DNA of 64,000 bases from Streptococcus thermophilus (GTDB lineage Bacteria; Actinomycetota; Actinomycetes; Mycobacteriales; Mycobacteriaceae). Both the position numbers and the translations under genes were made by a program. The stretch spans positions 1,178,001 to 1,242,000 of the forward strand of contig UYIL01000003.1 in NCBI GenBank assembly GCA_900618065.1, in the 5' to 3' direction. The stretch's first letter is position 1; the number at the start of each line of letters is the position of its first letter. A model generated the notes under the pieces. The model was given only the letters and a program-made list of their open reading frames with translations. It ran no database searches and was not told the origin of the DNA. Shown in pieces: positions 28,463 to 39,680 of the stretch.

Positions 28463-29044
28463 ATGACAACCCCGGCCACCGGTATGAACCTGGGTGACTC
28501 GGTGTACGAGCGCCTGCTGCGTGAGCGCATCATCTTCCTCGGCCAGCAGGTCGACGACGAGATTGCGAACAAGCTGTGCGCGCAGATCCTCCTGTTGTCC
28601 GCGGAGGACCCGAACCGCGACATCTCGCTGTACATCAACTCTCCGGGCGGCTCTGTGACGGCGGGCATGGCGATCTACGACACGATGAAGTACTCGCCGT
28701 GCGACATTGCCACGTACGGCATGGGTCTGGCTGCATCGATGGGCCAGTTCTTGCTGTCGGGCGGCACGAAGGGCAAGCGTTTTGCTCTGCCGCACGCGCG
28801 CATCATGATGCACCAGCCGTCGGCAGGCGTGGGTGGTACCGCAGCGGACATCGCCATTCAGGCTGAGCAGTTCGCGCAGACGAAGAAGGAAATGGCGGAG
28901 CTCATCGCGGAGCACACCGGCCAGAGCTTCGAGCAGATTACTAAGGACTCGGACCGCGACCGCTGGTTCACCGCGCAGGAGGCGAAGGAGTACGGGATCG
29001 TCGACCACGTGATCTCCAACGCCCAGGGCACCATCAGCAACTAA
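28463..29044 (+). CDS. clpP1: ATP-dependent Clp protease proteolytic subunit 1
   Basis: A 193-residue S14 serine peptidase. The nucleophile is Ser92 in [11 protein letters not shown], His117 is in MMHQPSAG, and the oxyanion loop is [12 protein letters not shown]. Actinobacteria need both ClpP1 and ClpP2 to form an active mixed tetradecamer that is fed by ClpX (encoded at 32124) or ClpC. ATG 28463 is preceded by AGAAGGAGC. It is 26 bp upstream of clpP2 in one operon, with a likely ClgR site upstream. Confidence 0.96.
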   Translation: MTTPATGMNLGDSVYERLLRERIIFLGQQVDDEIANKLCAQILLLSAEDPNRDISLYINSPGGSVTAGMAIYDTMKYSPCDIATYGMGLAASMGQFLLSGGTKGKRFALPHARIMMHQPSAGVGGTAADIAIQAEQFAQTKKEMAELIAEHTGQSFEQITKDSDRDRWFTAQEAKEYGIVDHVISNAQGTISN

Positions 29045-29070
29045 ACCGGCAGAGATTCAAAGGAGAAAAT

Positions 29071-29691
29071 ATGTCTTTCCAGATGCCTAGCTCCCGTTAC
29101 GTCCTGCCGAGCTTTATCGAGCAGTCCTCGTACGGCACGAAGGAAACTAACCCGTACTCGAAGCTCTTCGAGGAGCGCATCATCTTCCTGGGCACACAGG
29201 TCGATGACACGTCCGCCAACGACATCATGGCGCAGCTGCTCGTCTTGGAGTCCCAGGATCCGGACCGCGACATCACGATGTACATCAACTCCCCGGGTGG
29301 TTCTTTCACCTCTTTGATGGCCATCTACGACACGATGCAGTACGTCCGCCCCGATGTGCAGACTGTCTGCCTGGGTCAGGCCGCATCCGCTGCGGCAGTG
29401 ATTCTCGCTGCCGGTGCTCCGGGCAAGCGCGCTGCGCTGCCGAACTCGCGTGTGCTGATCCACCAGCCGGCCACCCAGGGCACCCAGGGCCAGGTTTCTG
29501 ACCTGGAGATTCAGGCCCAGGAGATCGAGCGCATGCGCCGCCTCATGGAGGAGACCCTAGCCCGTCACTCCGGCCGCACCGCTGAGCAGGTGCGCATCGA
29601 CACCGACCGCGACAAGATCCTCACTGCTGAGGAAGCTGTCGAGTACGGCATCATCGACCAGGTCTTCGACTACCGCAAGCTCAACGCATAA
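29071..29691 (+). CDS. clpP2: ATP-dependent Clp protease proteolytic subunit 2
   Basis: A 206-residue ClpP paralogue with nucleophile Ser106 in [11 protein letters not shown] and His131 in IHQPATQG. The longer N-terminus ([18 protein letters not shown]) is typical of actinobacterial ClpP2. AAAGGAGAAA precedes its ATG. It partners ClpP1 and is essential in related species. A strong terminator follows. Confidence 0.96.
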   Translation: MSFQMPSSRYVLPSFIEQSSYGTKETNPYSKLFEERIIFLGTQVDDTSANDIMAQLLVLESQDPDRDITMYINSPGGSFTSLMAIYDTMQYVRPDVQTVCLGQAASAAAVILAAGAPGKRAALPNSRVLIHQPATQGTQGQVSDLEIQAQEIERMRRLMEETLARHSGRTAEQVRIDTDRDKILTAEEAVEYGIIDQVFDYRKLNA

Positions 29692-29709
29692 GAGCTTTCC
29701 GCTTATCGA

Positions 29710-29757
29710 CGCCCCCGCGTCCAGCCTTCACCGGCCTGGATTCGCGGGGGCGTTGGC
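29710..29757 (+). terminator. Intrinsic terminator after clpP2
   Basis: CGCCCCCGCG...CCAG and CTGG...CGCGGGGGCG (29710-29752) form a long stem, followed by TTGGCCTTTT. An exact CGCTTATCGACG motif (29700-29711) overlaps its first bases. Confidence 0.85.
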
Positions 29758-29837
29758 CTTTTGCTGGGGTGCAGTTTCGGCCATATTCGCATTCACGGGC
29801 GTGGCCTTCTTGATCACTCCGAGATTTCTCGGCCCGA

Positions 29838-29922
29838 AGATTTAGTTTGCATCGGGCCTGTCTTGCGGGGCCAAAAGCCCAGGTCACATTTGATTGCCGA
29901 TGTAATCATGCAAACTAAATCT
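29838..29922 (+). repeat. CAGGTC-core inverted-repeat element, copy B (85 bp)
   Basis: A perfect 15-bp terminal inverted repeat, AGATTTAGTTTGCAT (29838-29852) and ATGCAAACTAAATCT (29908-29922). The core CAAAAGCCCAGGTC is at the same register as copy A. An extra arm piece, CTCCGAGATTT, lies 16 bp further left (29817-29827), mirroring the right flank. It lies between the convergent clpP2 and lipoprotein genes. Confidence 0.88.
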
Positions 29923-29933
29923 CGGAGAGAGCC

Positions 29934-30440
29934 CTAACGGCATGGGGTGAGTTTTTCAACGAATTCCTCCGGCGCCCCCATCTCGCGGACCTTGTCGTGG
30001 TCGTAGCACTTTAAGTTCGACGCCGAGTCGCGACCGTCGTGGGGGATGTCTTCCCAGGTTTGGCCGTTCCAGTGAAGGTAGCTGACGCCGTCGGTGGCGT
30101 ACTTGCCCACAGCTGCGAATTGTCCGTCGCAGAAGGTCGAGACAGTGTCGCCCATTTGTCCTTCCTCTGCTGGTGTCCACTCGCAAGGGCCGGTGGGGGC
30201 GCCGGCGGGATCTGCTGCCGCGGCTGCGTCAGGATCCTCCTCGGCTTCCGAAACTGTGACCGTGGTGGAGCTGTCTTCGCTTTCCGGCTCGGTCTCTTCA
30301 GAGACGGTTTCCGTTGTGGTTTCGGGGCTCGGGGTGGCATTCTGGGCCGGGTCGTCTTGGGCGCATGCCACCAGCCCGAGGGGTAGCAGGGCTGCGCAGA
30401 CGATGGCGCTCAGAGTGTGGGTTGCGGAACGAGTGGTCAT
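29934..30440 (-). CDS. Small lipoprotein, paralogue 1
   Basis: A 168-residue secreted lipoprotein with a lipobox at LVAC, followed by a Thr/Glu/Ser-rich linker of about 60 residues and a compact C-terminal domain of about 70 residues. The domain has Cys in GPCEW, FCDGQ, LKCYD and at the penultimate position (TPCR), so two disulfides are likely. The pattern WEDIPHDGR...KCYD is shared with the next gene. Function is unknown. ATG 30440 is used since GGAGGCC precedes it. A divergently placed 85-bp element follows its stop. Confidence 0.7.
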   Translation of the reverse strand: MTTRSATHTLSAIVCAALLPLGLVACAQDDPAQNATPSPETTTETVSEETEPESEDSSTTVTVSEAEEDPDAAAAADPAGAPTGPCEWTPAEEGQMGDTVSTFCDGQFAAVGKYATDGVSYLHWNGQTWEDIPHDGRDSASNLKCYDHDKVREMGAPEEFVEKLTPCR

Positions 30441-30536
30441 TGTGGCCTCCGGAGGAATCAACCGACAGTTATAGAAGCCAAACTACCGAGGATGAATCGC
30501 TGGCCTATGCGTCCGCAGCTTTTGAGGTTGAAACTC

Positions 30537-31040
30537 CTAATCGCACTGCAGCATTTCGTCAGTGATGAACTCCGGGACACCATCGTTCACGTAGGCGTCC
30601 ACGTCGTAGCACTCGAAACCGGTAAAGGTTCGTCCATCCGGCTGAATTTCCACCCAGTGGGTGCCTGAAAGCATGTAGAACACGGAATCATCGGACTGCG
30701 GGATGTAGCCGTAGGCCCAATCGCCGTCGCACTCCCCGAGGACTCGGCCGCTGTGCTCTAGGTGCGACTCGACAGCCGAACAGGACACCTCGACGCGGTC
30801 TTCTGGCTTCTCGGCCGGGGCTTGCTCAGCGGGCTCATTATTGGCAGGCTCTTCTTCAGCTTCAGGCTCGTCGAACACGGTCTCGGTGATGGTGACCGGT
30901 TCGAGGGATTCGGGACTGGCGTTGTCATCGAGGGAGGGTTCTTCAATTCCGCCGCACGCGGACAGGCTGAGCGGGAGGAGAAGAGCCGAACCGACGGCAG
31001 CGGCAGAACGGCGAGAGAAAAGGCGCGGGAGGGCGATCAT
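30537..31040 (-). CDS. Small lipoprotein, paralogue 2
   Basis: A 167-residue lipoprotein: Tat/Sec-like N-terminus with RRSAAAVGSALLLPL, lipobox SAC, an acidic Glu/Pro/Ala linker, then a Cys-containing domain with ECDGDWAYGY, HWVEIQPDGR and FECYD, ending LQCD. The spacing of Trp, DGR, CYD and terminal Cys matches the downstream neighbour, so the two arose by tandem duplication, though linker and much of the domain have diverged. Function is unknown; surface exposure is expected. Confidence 0.7.
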   Translation of the reverse strand: MIALPRLFSRRSAAAVGSALLLPLSLSACGGIEEPSLDDNASPESLEPVTITETVFDEPEAEEEPANNEPAEQAPAEKPEDRVEVSCSAVESHLEHSGRVLGECDGDWAYGYIPQSDDSVFYMLSGTHWVEIQPDGRTFTGFECYDVDAYVNDGVPEFITDEMLQCD

Positions 31041-31149
31041 GGCGATAGTCCTTGCATCGTCAAGTAACGGATGCTTTAAACCATAACCAGAAATCGCGGT
31101 TGGGGAGGGGAAAACGCCCCGGATCGGGGCGGCGGGGACGTCGTAAAGC

Positions 31150-31923
31150 TTAGGCCTTGAGGAACGCGACCAGAGCTTCGTTGAACATGTCCGGCTGTTC
31201 CGTGGCCACCTGGTGGGATGCGGGCTCGATGACGTTCATCTCGCTCGGGCCTGTGACTCCATCGGCGATTTCGCGGAGTTTGTCGGGGCCGGTGGACGGA
31301 TCGTCGGAACCTGCGATGGCGAGCACCGGGACGGTGATTTCCTGCAGGCGCTCGTCAAAACCCCACTTAGCCAAAGCGTCGCCGCACTGCGCGTACGCCT
31401 CCGGATCGACAGAGCCGACCATGGCCTTGAACTTGTCCACGACATCACCGTGCTCTGCCTTGAACCCGTCCGTGAACCAGTTGTCCACCGTCGGATCCAC
31501 GATCGGGCCCATGCCTTCGTTGCGGGCGGTGTCGGAGCGCTCCTGCCACTTGCCGGCCCCGCCGAGGAACGTCGCAGTAGAAGCGAAGACCGCGCGCTCG
31601 ACCAAGTCGGACGTTGCGGCGAGGTGCTGGGCAATCGCACCACCCATGGACAGGCCCACGATTGCGCAGGAGGAAATGCCCAGCGAGTTGAGGGTCTCGA
31701 TGACATCGCTAGCAAGATCGTCGACAGTAGTCATGCCCAGGTTGACCGCAGGAACGGGGGACTCGCCGTGGCCGCGGTGGTTAATGCGCACCACTTTGAA
31801 CTCGTCTTCTAATGCGGGAAGCTGCGCATCCCACGACTCGTGGGTCGTGCCGATGGAGGGCAGGAGGACTACGGTCTTCTCACTGTTTTCATTACCGGAT
31901 ACTTTTGCGTCAAGGATTGTCAT
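31150..31923 (-). CDS. Alpha/beta hydrolase, 3-oxoadipate enol-lactonase-like
   Basis: A 257-residue hydrolase. It has an oxyanion-hole stretch LLPSIGTTHESWD, RINHRGHGESP, the nucleophile elbow GLSMGG, the acid in AIAGSDDPSTG and the catalytic His in EPASHQ. The arrangement is that of PcaD, which opens the enol-lactone in the protocatechuate branch of the beta-ketoadipate pathway; no other pca gene is near. Start is ATG 31923, or ATG 31932 three codons upstream. It is divergent from clpX. Confidence 0.75.
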   Translation of the reverse strand: MTILDAKVSGNENSEKTVVLLPSIGTTHESWDAQLPALEDEFKVVRINHRGHGESPVPAVNLGMTTVDDLASDVIETLNSLGISSCAIVGLSMGGAIAQHLAATSDLVERAVFASTATFLGGAGKWQERSDTARNEGMGPIVDPTVDNWFTDGFKAEHGDVVDKFKAMVGSVDPEAYAQCGDALAKWGFDERLQEITVPVLAIAGSDDPSTGPDKLREIADGVTGPSEMNVIEPASHQVATEQPDMFNEALVAFLKA

Positions 31924-32123
31924 GGCATTCATTGTTCCCGAACTGCCGGCATCCTGCAGACGCGTGATCAATGCCGGTTTTGGTGGCCCGGACAGCTACA
32001 CTCGAGAGATCGACATCTCAAATGATTATTGCTCGGGGCGGGCGGGAATGTTCCACCCGCCGGGTAGCGTTGAGGTGGTCAGGTCCAAGCGGCAAGACAG
32101 AAGCGAGAGTTGAGACATACCCC

Positions 32124-33404
32124 ATGGCAGTAACGCAAGACAGCTCGGATTTGCTGAAGTGCTCCTTCTGCGGCAAAAGCCAAAAGCAGGTGCGCAAGCT
32201 CATTGCCGGCGGCGGCGTCTACATCTGCGATGAGTGCATCGAGTTGTGCAACGAGATCATCGAGGAAGAACTGGCCGGTGCTCAGGCGCAGGAAGCGAGC
32301 GATGACGGGCACTTGCCGCGTCCCTCCGAGATCACGTCATTCTTGGACCAGTATGTCATCGGGCAGGACCGCGCGAAGCGGACGTTGGCCGTTGCGGTGT
32401 ACAACCACTACAAGCGTGTCCGCACGGAGAAGTCTGGTGCGTCAGGGGCCCGCAAGCGGGATGAGGACGTAGAGATCGCCAAGTCCAATATTCTCCTGCT
32501 CGGGCCGACAGGGTCGGGAAAGACCTACCTGGCGCAGACACTCGCCCGGATGCTGAATGTGCCGTTCGCGATTGCGGATGCGACATCGCTGACGGAAGCC
32601 GGCTATGTCGGCGAGGACGTAGAGAACATCCTGTTGAAGTTGCTCCAGGCCGCAGACTTTGACGTGAACCGTGCCCAGAACGGCATCATCTACGTCGACG
32701 AGGTAGACAAGATCTCCCGGAAGTCGGAGAACCCCTCCATTACCCGTGATGTGTCTGGTGAGGGAGTGCAGCAGGCGCTGCTGAAAATCCTTGAGGGGAC
32801 CGTGGCCTCCGTGCCGCCGCAGGGTGGGCGCAAGCACCCCAACCAGGAGTTCATCCAGGTGGACACCACGAACATTTTGTTCGTCGTCGCTGGTGCCTTC
32901 GACGGTCTGGACAAGGTCATTGCGGAGCGCGTGGGCAAGAAGGGCATCGGTTTCGGTGCGGAGATTGACTCCGCTGCTGAGCGTGAGGAAGCCAATATGC
33001 TCGCCCAGGTGCAGCCGGAGGATCTGGTGAAGTTCGGACTCATTCCTGAGTTCATCGGCCGCCTTCCCATTCTGGCCGCTGTGGAGAACTTGGACGAGGA
33101 ATCCATGGTGCGCGTGCTTACGGAACCGAAGAACTCTTTGGTCAAGCAGTACCAGCGCCTGTTCAGTATGGATGGGGCGCAGTTGCGCTTCGATGACGGG
33201 GCGCTGTCTGCCGTGGCAAAGAAGGCGGCGGAGCGCGGCACTGGTGCCCGCGGTCTGCGCGCGATCATGGAAGAGATCCTCGTCCCAATCATGTACGACC
33301 TGCCTGACCGCAACGATGTCGACGAAGTGGTGATCACCGAAGCCGTGGTCAACGGCGGCGCTGAGCCTGACTATGTGCTCCGCGACGCCAAAAAGTCCGC
33401 CTAA
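32124..33404 (+). CDS. clpX: ATP-dependent Clp protease ATP-binding subunit ClpX
   Basis: A 426-residue AAA+ unfoldase. The N-terminal zinc-binding domain has Cys13, Cys16, Cys35 and Cys38 (CSFC...CDEC). The AAA+ domain has Walker A GPTGSGKT (about residue 127), Walker [11 protein letters not shown], pore loop GYVGED and the RGARGLRAI sensor-2 region (here GTGARGLRA). It unfolds tagged proteins for ClpP1P2. ATG 32124 is preceded by AGACATACCCC; the usual order of ClpX next to TetR and mdh is conserved. Confidence 0.96.
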   Translation: MAVTQDSSDLLKCSFCGKSQKQVRKLIAGGGVYICDECIELCNEIIEEELAGAQAQEASDDGHLPRPSEITSFLDQYVIGQDRAKRTLAVAVYNHYKRVRTEKSGASGARKRDEDVEIAKSNILLLGPTGSGKTYLAQTLARMLNVPFAIADATSLTEAGYVGEDVENILLKLLQAADFDVNRAQNGIIYVDEVDKISRKSENPSITRDVSGEGVQQALLKILEGTVASVPPQGGRKHPNQEFIQVDTTNILFVVAGAFDGLDKVIAERVGKKGIGFGAEIDSAAEREEANMLAQVQPEDLVKFGLIPEFIGRLPILAAVENLDEESMVRVLTEPKNSLVKQYQRLFSMDGAQLRFDDGALSAVAKKAAERGTGARGLRAIMEEILVPIMYDLPDRNDVDEVVITEAVVNGGAEPDYVLRDAKKSA

Positions 33405-33417
33405 GCGGCGACCTGAG

Positions 33418-34236
33418 CTACAGAGTGCCGGCGCCGCTGCCGTTGTCGTAAATATCGTCGGCGGATTCCCCCACGCTGTAATCAACGGGCAGTGCATCGT
33501 CGTCCTGCTCTGAGTTGGACGAGCCCGCCTGGATGTCCCGCGGCAACGTCACGGTCAAGTAGGAGCTGTGCCCGGTATCGGGGATCGTTGAGGTGAGGAA
33601 CGACAGCACCAGGTCGATGGTCAGCCGCCGCAGCCCCTCCGTGTTGTCCGGGGTGAACAGGTTGATGGCGCCGAAGCTGTCCATGGTGTCTTTGTTGCCC
33701 ACGCGGAAGAACGCGGTCGAGGCGATGACGAAGCCGAGGTCGGAGGCGGACACGCCGGGGCGGAATGCTCCGGCGTCCTGCCCCTTCATGAGCAGCCGCT
33801 CGATCTGCAGGATCATATCCATGTTGCTAAAGATCGCGGTGATATCGCTTTTGTCCAGAACAGGATCGAGGTTTTCACGTAGGAACAACTGGATGGAGTC
33901 TGGGTGCTGCACCATTTGGTGAAAGATGGCGTCGACGAAGCGGCGGATGCCCTCCACGGGCACCTTGAAGGTGCGGTCGAGGAATTCCTGGGGCGGGGAG
34001 AACGACCATGCAGCGCGTTGCAGGGCACTGACGTATAGGCCCTTCTTGTCGCCGAAGTGGTAGTGCAGCATGCGTTTGGTCACGCCGGCTTCCGTTGCGA
34101 TGGTCTCCAACCGGGTCGCGGCGTAACCGCTGCGGGCAAATTCGCGGAGAGCAACATCGACAGCCTGCTCGATGCGGGCTTGGACCGCGGGCACGGAGTG
34201 GCCAACCAGATTGCGCTGAGCGGTCAGGTCGGACAC
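33418..34236 (-). CDS. TetR/AcrR family transcriptional regulator
   Basis: A 272-residue repressor. The N-terminal helix-turn-helix is evident in VALREFARSGYAATRLETIATEAGVTKRMLHYHFGDKKGLY (pieces). It is longer than most TetR proteins, with an acidic, Ser/Asp-rich C-terminal tail of about 45 residues. GTG 34236 is preceded by AGGAGGC. It is convergent with clpX and divergent from mdh. The interval contains TTGATCAA in an imperfect palindrome, a plausible operator. Ligand is unknown. Confidence 0.85.
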   Translation of the reverse strand: MSDLTAQRNLVGHSVPAVQARIEQAVDVALREFARSGYAATRLETIATEAGVTKRMLHYHFGDKKGLYVSALQRAAWSFSPPQEFLDRTFKVPVEGIRRFVDAIFHQMVQHPDSIQLFLRENLDPVLDKSDITAIFSNMDMILQIERLLMKGQDAGAFRPGVSASDLGFVIASTAFFRVGNKDTMDSFGAINLFTPDNTEGLRRLTIDLVLSFLTSTIPDTGHSSYLTVTLPRDIQAGSSNSEQDDDALPVDYSVGESADDIYDNGSGAGTL

Positions 34237-34265
34237 GTCTGCCTCCTCGGGGCCGGGGGATAAAT

Positions 34266-34286
34266 ACTTAATTGATCAACCATAAG
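34266..34286. promoter_or_regulatory. Imperfect palindrome in the tetR-mdh interval
   Basis: CTTA-A-TTGATCAA-CCA-TAAG centres on TTGATCAA (34272-34279), about 35 bp upstream of the tetR start. Its placement and A/T richness fit an autoregulatory TetR operator. Confidence 0.4.
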
Positions 34287-34383
34287 ATTGCCTAAATTGT
34301 GCACACCGCGGGCCGATATGGGGGTAAACGGGGCAGTTGGGGTGGAAAAACCCTAGAAGAACGGGGGTAGCATGGAACAGTAG

Positions 34384-35415
<1,032 letters not shown>

Positions 35416-35451
35416 AGCTTTCCCCCTTATCAGCGCGAGCATTGACCCCGC

Positions 35452-35457
35452 TAGACT
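35452..35457 (+). promoter_or_regulatory. Leaderless-type -10 box of valS
   Basis: TAGACT is followed by 7 nt and then GTG 35465; no Shine-Dalgarno sequence is seen before the start. Confidence 0.5.
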
Positions 35458-35464
35458 GTTCTGC

Positions 35465-38218
35465 GTGACTGAACAACGCGGCAACACATTCAACGAGTCC
35501 CTCATCGGCGCCAACCGCGCTGACTCCCTGCCGAAGAGCTGGGAGCCTCAGGAGATCGAGCAGGGCATTTACGAGGACTGGGTAGCCAAGGGCTATTTCA
35601 CAGCCGACCCGTCCTCGGACAAGCCCGCCTACTCGATCGTGCTGCCGCCGCCGAATGTGACCGGTCAGCTCCACATGGGTCACGCGCTCGACCACACGCT
35701 CATGGACTCGCTGTCGCGCCGCAAGCGCATGCAGGGCTTCGAAGTCCTGTGGCTGCCGGGCATGGACCACGCTGGCATTGCCACCCAGACCAAGGTCGAG
35801 GCGATGCTCAAGGAGACCGAGGGCAAGGACCGCTACGACTACGGCCGCGAAGAATTCATCGGCCGCGTGTGGGAGTGGAAAGAAAAGTACGGCGGCACGA
35901 TCACGTCGCAGATGCGGGCGATCGGCGATTCCGTCGACTGGTCCCGCGAACGCTTCACGCTTGACGACGGTCTGAACCGCGCCGTCGTCACCATCTTCAA
36001 ACAGCTCTATGACGCTGGGATGATTTACCGCGACTACCGCCTGGTCAACTGGTCGCCGGTGCTTGAGACGGCTGTCTCCGACATTGAGGTCGTGTACAAG
36101 GACGTCGAGGGCGAGTTCGTCTCCATCCGCTACGGCTCGCTCAACGACGATGAGCCGCACCTTGTTGTGGCCACCACCCGTGTCGAGACCATGCTCGGCG
36201 ACGTGGCTATCGCCGTCCACCCCGATGACGAGCGCTACACGGACCTGGTGGGCCAGGAATTCGACCACCCGTTCCGCGACGACTTGAAAATCAAGGTCAT
36301 CGCCGACGACTACGTCGACATGGAGCTGGGAACCGGTGCCGTGAAGATCACCCCGGCGCACGACCCGAACGACTACGAGATGGGCCTGCGCCACGACCTG
36401 GACATGCCGATCATCATGGACTCGACCGGCCACATCGCGGGTACCGGTACCCAGTTTGACGGGCTCGACCGCTTCGACGCGCGCGTGCGAGTTCGCGAGG
36501 AACTCGCACAGATGGGCCGCATCGTCAAGGAAGTCCGCCCCTACGTCCACCCCGTCGGCCACTCCGAACGCACCGGCGAGCCGATCGAGCCGCGCCTGTC
36601 GCTGCAGTGGTTTGTCAAGGTCGACGAGCTCGCCCGCATGTCCGGCGATGCCGTCCGTTCCGGCGACACTGAGATCCACCCTGAGTCCTTGAGCAAGCGC
36701 TACTTCGACTGGGTGGACAACATGCACGACTGGACTATTTCGCGCCAGCTGTGGTGGGGCCACCGCATTCCGATCTGGTATGGCCCCGAAGACGAGAACG
36801 GCGAACGCGACATTGTCTGCTGCGGCCCCGACGAGGAGCCGCCGGCCGGCTACGAGCAGGATCCGGACGTCCTGGACACCTGGTTCTCGTCTGCACTGTG
36901 GCCGTTCTCCACGATGGGCTGGCCGGACAAAACCCCTGAGTTGGAGAAGTTCTACCCGACGACCGTGCTGGTCACCGCCTACGACATCCTCTTCTTCTGG
37001 GTTGCCCGAATGATGATGTTCGGCACGTTCGCGGGGACTCAGACCCCGGATGTCCTCGGCACTGGCGCCGACGGCCGTCCGCAGATACCTTTTGAGCACA
37101 TCTTCCTCCACGGCCTGGTCCGCGACGAGAAGGGGCGAAAGATGTCCAAATCGCTGGGCAACGGCATCGACCCGATGGACTGGGTGCGCGACTACGGTGC
37201 GGACGCACTGCGCTTCGCCCTGGCCCGCGGCGCTAACCCGGGCATCGACCTGCCGATCGGTGATGACAACGCCGCCTCTGCCCGCAACTTCGCCACCAAG
37301 CTCTACAACGCGACGAAGTTCTCGCTGATGAACGGTGCTGCGCTCGGACCGCTGCCGGCTCGCGAGCAACTCACTGACGCAGACCGGTGGATCCTCGACC
37401 GCCTCGAGACGGTGCGCGGCCACGTCGACGAGCTTCTCGACGACTACCAGTTCTCCAAGGTCAACGACGAGCTCTACCACTTCGCCTGGGACGAACTGTG
37501 CGACTGGTACCTGGAGATCGCCAAGACCCAGATTCCGCGCGACTTCGATTCTGCGAGCGAGGCGGACCGCGCACGCGGCCGCAACACCCAGATCGTGCTC
37601 GGTCGCGTTCTCGACGTGGTGCTGCGTCTGCTGCACCCGACGATGCCGTTCGTCACCGAGGTGCTGTGGAAGGCGCTCACGGAAGAAGCGTCGCTGTGCC
37701 TCGCAGCGTGGCCGACAGCCGAAGACACCAACCGTGGCGCGCAGCCGGACGAGGTCGCGCAGCGCCGCATTGAGGACGCAATCGCACTGATCACTGAGCT
37801 GCGCCGTTTCCGCTCCGACCAGGGTGTCAAGCCCTCGCAGAAGGTTCCGGCGAAGCTCGACTTCGCGGCAGCCGACCTGGCCGGGCAGGAGGAACTGGTC
37901 CGGTCGATCGCGAAGGTGGAGGCTCCGGAGGAGGGGTTTGCGCCGTCGGCAAGCGTCGAGGTGCGATTGAGCCAAGCCACGATCGACGTGGCGCTGGATA
38001 CCTCGGGCACTGTCGACCTTGCCGCTGAGCGCAAGCGCCTGGAAAAGGAGCTGGCTGCCGCGCAGAAGGAACTGGAGACCACCGGCAAGAAGCTGGGCAA
38101 CGAGGCTTTCCTGGCGAAGGCGCCGGAGGATGTCGTGGCGAAGATTCGCACCCGCCAGCAGGTCGCGCAGGAAGAGGTCGAGCGCGTCACCGCCCGCCTC
38201 GACGGATTGGGAGGATAG
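35465..38218 (+). CDS. valS: Valyl-tRNA synthetase
   Basis: A 917-residue class I synthetase. The HIGH-type motif HMGH is in [16 protein letters not shown] (about residue 69) and KMSKS is in [14 protein letters not shown] (about 559). The editing CP1 domain lies between them, an anticodon-binding helical domain follows, and a C-terminal coiled coil ([17 protein letters not shown]) closes the protein. The GTG start is inferred from the -10 box 7 nt before it; it begins [13 protein letters not shown]. folC starts 1 bp after its stop. Confidence 0.95.
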   Translation: MTEQRGNTFNESLIGANRADSLPKSWEPQEIEQGIYEDWVAKGYFTADPSSDKPAYSIVLPPPNVTGQLHMGHALDHTLMDSLSRRKRMQGFEVLWLPGMDHAGIATQTKVEAMLKETEGKDRYDYGREEFIGRVWEWKEKYGGTITSQMRAIGDSVDWSRERFTLDDGLNRAVVTIFKQLYDAGMIYRDYRLVNWSPVLETAVSDIEVVYKDVEGEFVSIRYGSLNDDEPHLVVATTRVETMLGDVAIAVHPDDERYTDLVGQEFDHPFRDDLKIKVIADDYVDMELGTGAVKITPAHDPNDYEMGLRHDLDMPIIMDSTGHIAGTGTQFDGLDRFDARVRVREELAQMGRIVKEVRPYVHPVGHSERTGEPIEPRLSLQWFVKVDELARMSGDAVRSGDTEIHPESLSKRYFDWVDNMHDWTISRQLWWGHRIPIWYGPEDENGERDIVCCGPDEEPPAGYEQDPDVLDTWFSSALWPFSTMGWPDKTPELEKFYPTTVLVTAYDILFFWVARMMMFGTFAGTQTPDVLGTGADGRPQIPFEHIFLHGLVRDEKGRKMSKSLGNGIDPMDWVRDYGADALRFALARGANPGIDLPIGDDNAASARNFATKLYNATKFSLMNGAALGPLPAREQLTDADRWILDRLETVRGHVDELLDDYQFSKVNDELYHFAWDELCDWYLEIAKTQIPRDFDSASEADRARGRNTQIVLGRVLDVVLRLLHPTMPFVTEVLWKALTEEASLCLAAWPTAEDTNRGAQPDEVAQRRIEDAIALITELRRFRSDQGVKPSQKVPAKLDFAAADLAGQEELVRSIAKVEAPEEGFAPSASVEVRLSQATIDVALDTSGTVDLAAERKRLEKELAAAQKELETTGKKLGNEAFLAKAPEDVVAKIRTRQQVAQEEVERVTARLDGLGG

Positions 38219-38219
38219 T

Positions 38220-39680
38220 TTGACCGACGACAGCTTCAACGTCGATATGGACGAGGACGGCCTCGTCCTCAATCTCGGGGACGGGCAGGAGACGGGGGAA
38301 GAGACCGTCGAAAAGCCTGTGACCGAGCGCGACCTCGCTGAACTCGCGCGCGTCGAGCAGGAGCTGCGGGCGCGGTGGCCGGAGACGAAGCTGGATCCGT
38401 CGCTGGAGCGCATCGAGATGCTGATGGATCTGCTGGGCCAGCCGCAGCAGTCTTACAAGGTCATTCACGTCGCGGGTACGAACGGCAAGACCTCGACCGT
38501 GCGGATGATCGAATCGCTGTTGCGCACATTCGGCGCGCGGGTGGGCCGCACCACAAGCCCGCACCTGCAGACCGTCACGGAGCGCATCGGTATCGACGGC
38601 GCGCCCATTCATCCGGCCGACTTCGTGCGCGTGTACGAAGAAATCAAGCCCTACATGCAGCTTGTCGACGACAAATCCGACCACCCCCTGTCCTATTTCG
38701 AAGCGATTGTCGCGATTGCTTTGGCGGCGTTTGCCGATGCCCCGGTCGATATTGCCGTTGTCGAAGTAGGGATGGGCGGAACCTGGGACGCGACCAATGT
38801 CGTTGACGCTGATGTCGATGTGATCATGCCGATTGGGCTGGACCACACCGACTACCTCGGCGACACGATCGAGCAAATCGCGGGGGAGAAGGCCGGGATT
38901 GTGAAGAGCCCGGAGTCCGTGACAGTGGTCGCGGACCAAGAGCCCGAAGCCATGCGCGTCGTGCTCGAGCGCACCGTCGAGGTGGGCAGCGCGGTGGCTC
39001 GTCTGGGGCAGGAGTTCGGTGTGGAGTCCTCCACCGTCGCTGTTGGTGGACAGACGTTGACACTGCGCGGGCTATCGGGCGAGTACGACGAGATCTTCCT
39101 GCCTCTGTCCGGGCCGCACCAGGCGCGCAACGCCGCAGTCGCGTTGGCCGCCGTGGAGGCGTTCTTCGGCGCTGGTGCCGGCAAAACTCTCGACGTGGAT
39201 CTGGTGCGCGCCGGGTTTGCCGCGGCGGTCTCGCCGGGTCGCCTGGAGCGCGTCCGCTCCACCCCGACGACGTTCATCGACGCCACCCACAACCCCCACG
39301 GTGCTCGCGCACTCGCCGCAGCCTTGGAGCGCGATTTCGAGTTCGCGCGGCTGGTCGGAGTGCTCGGCATTCTCGACGACAAGGACGCCCTCGGTATCTT
39401 CCAAGCCCTCGAGCCGGTCTTGAGTGAAGTAGTGATCACCCAGACGTCTTCCCCGCGCGCCACCGACGCCTTTGAGCTCGCCGAGATCGCCCGAGATGTC
39501 TTCGGCGAAGAGCGGGTCCACGTCGAAGAGCACCTGCCGTCGGCATACTCGCTGGCAGTCGAACTCGCCGAAGAAGCCCTCGAGGCAGTCGGTGTGCAAT
39601 CCGGTTCAGGTGTGCTCATCACCGGCTCGGTGGTCACCGCGGGTGAAGCACGCGCGATGTTTGGAAAGGATCCGCAATGA
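38220..39680 (+). CDS. folC: Bifunctional folylpolyglutamate/dihydrofolate synthase
   Basis: A 486-residue Mur-ligase-fold enzyme that adds glutamates to folates and may make dihydrofolate. The ATP loop is VIHVAGTNGKTSTVRMIESLL (pieces; about residue 86). IAVVEVGMGGTWDATNV, IGLDHTDYLGDTIEQIAGEKAGI and DATHNPHGA are family landmarks. An acidic N-terminal extension of about 60 residues precedes the fold. The TTG start at 38220 has GGAGG 6 nt upstream. The stop overlaps the next gene by ATGA. Confidence 0.94.
   Translation: MTDDSFNVDMDEDGLVLNLGDGQETGEETVEKPVTERDLAELARVEQELRARWPETKLDPSLERIEMLMDLLGQPQQSYKVIHVAGTNGKTSTVRMIESLLRTFGARVGRTTSPHLQTVTERIGIDGAPIHPADFVRVYEEIKPYMQLVDDKSDHPLSYFEAIVAIALAAFADAPVDIAVVEVGMGGTWDATNVVDADVDVIMPIGLDHTDYLGDTIEQIAGEKAGIVKSPESVTVVADQEPEAMRVVLERTVEVGSAVARLGQEFGVESSTVAVGGQTLTLRGLSGEYDEIFLPLSGPHQARNAAVALAAVEAFFGAGAGKTLDVDLVRAGFAAAVSPGRLERVRSTPTTFIDATHNPHGARALAAALERDFEFARLVGVLGILDDKDALGIFQALEPVLSEVVITQTSSPRATDAFELAEIARDVFGEERVHVEEHLPSAYSLAVELAEEALEAVGVQSGSGVLITGSVVTAGEARAMFGKDPQ

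Noticed and set aside
32075..32085. A CAGGTC in the clpX leader as a seventh repeat element
   Set aside because: No pairing arms are found at the expected distances on either side.
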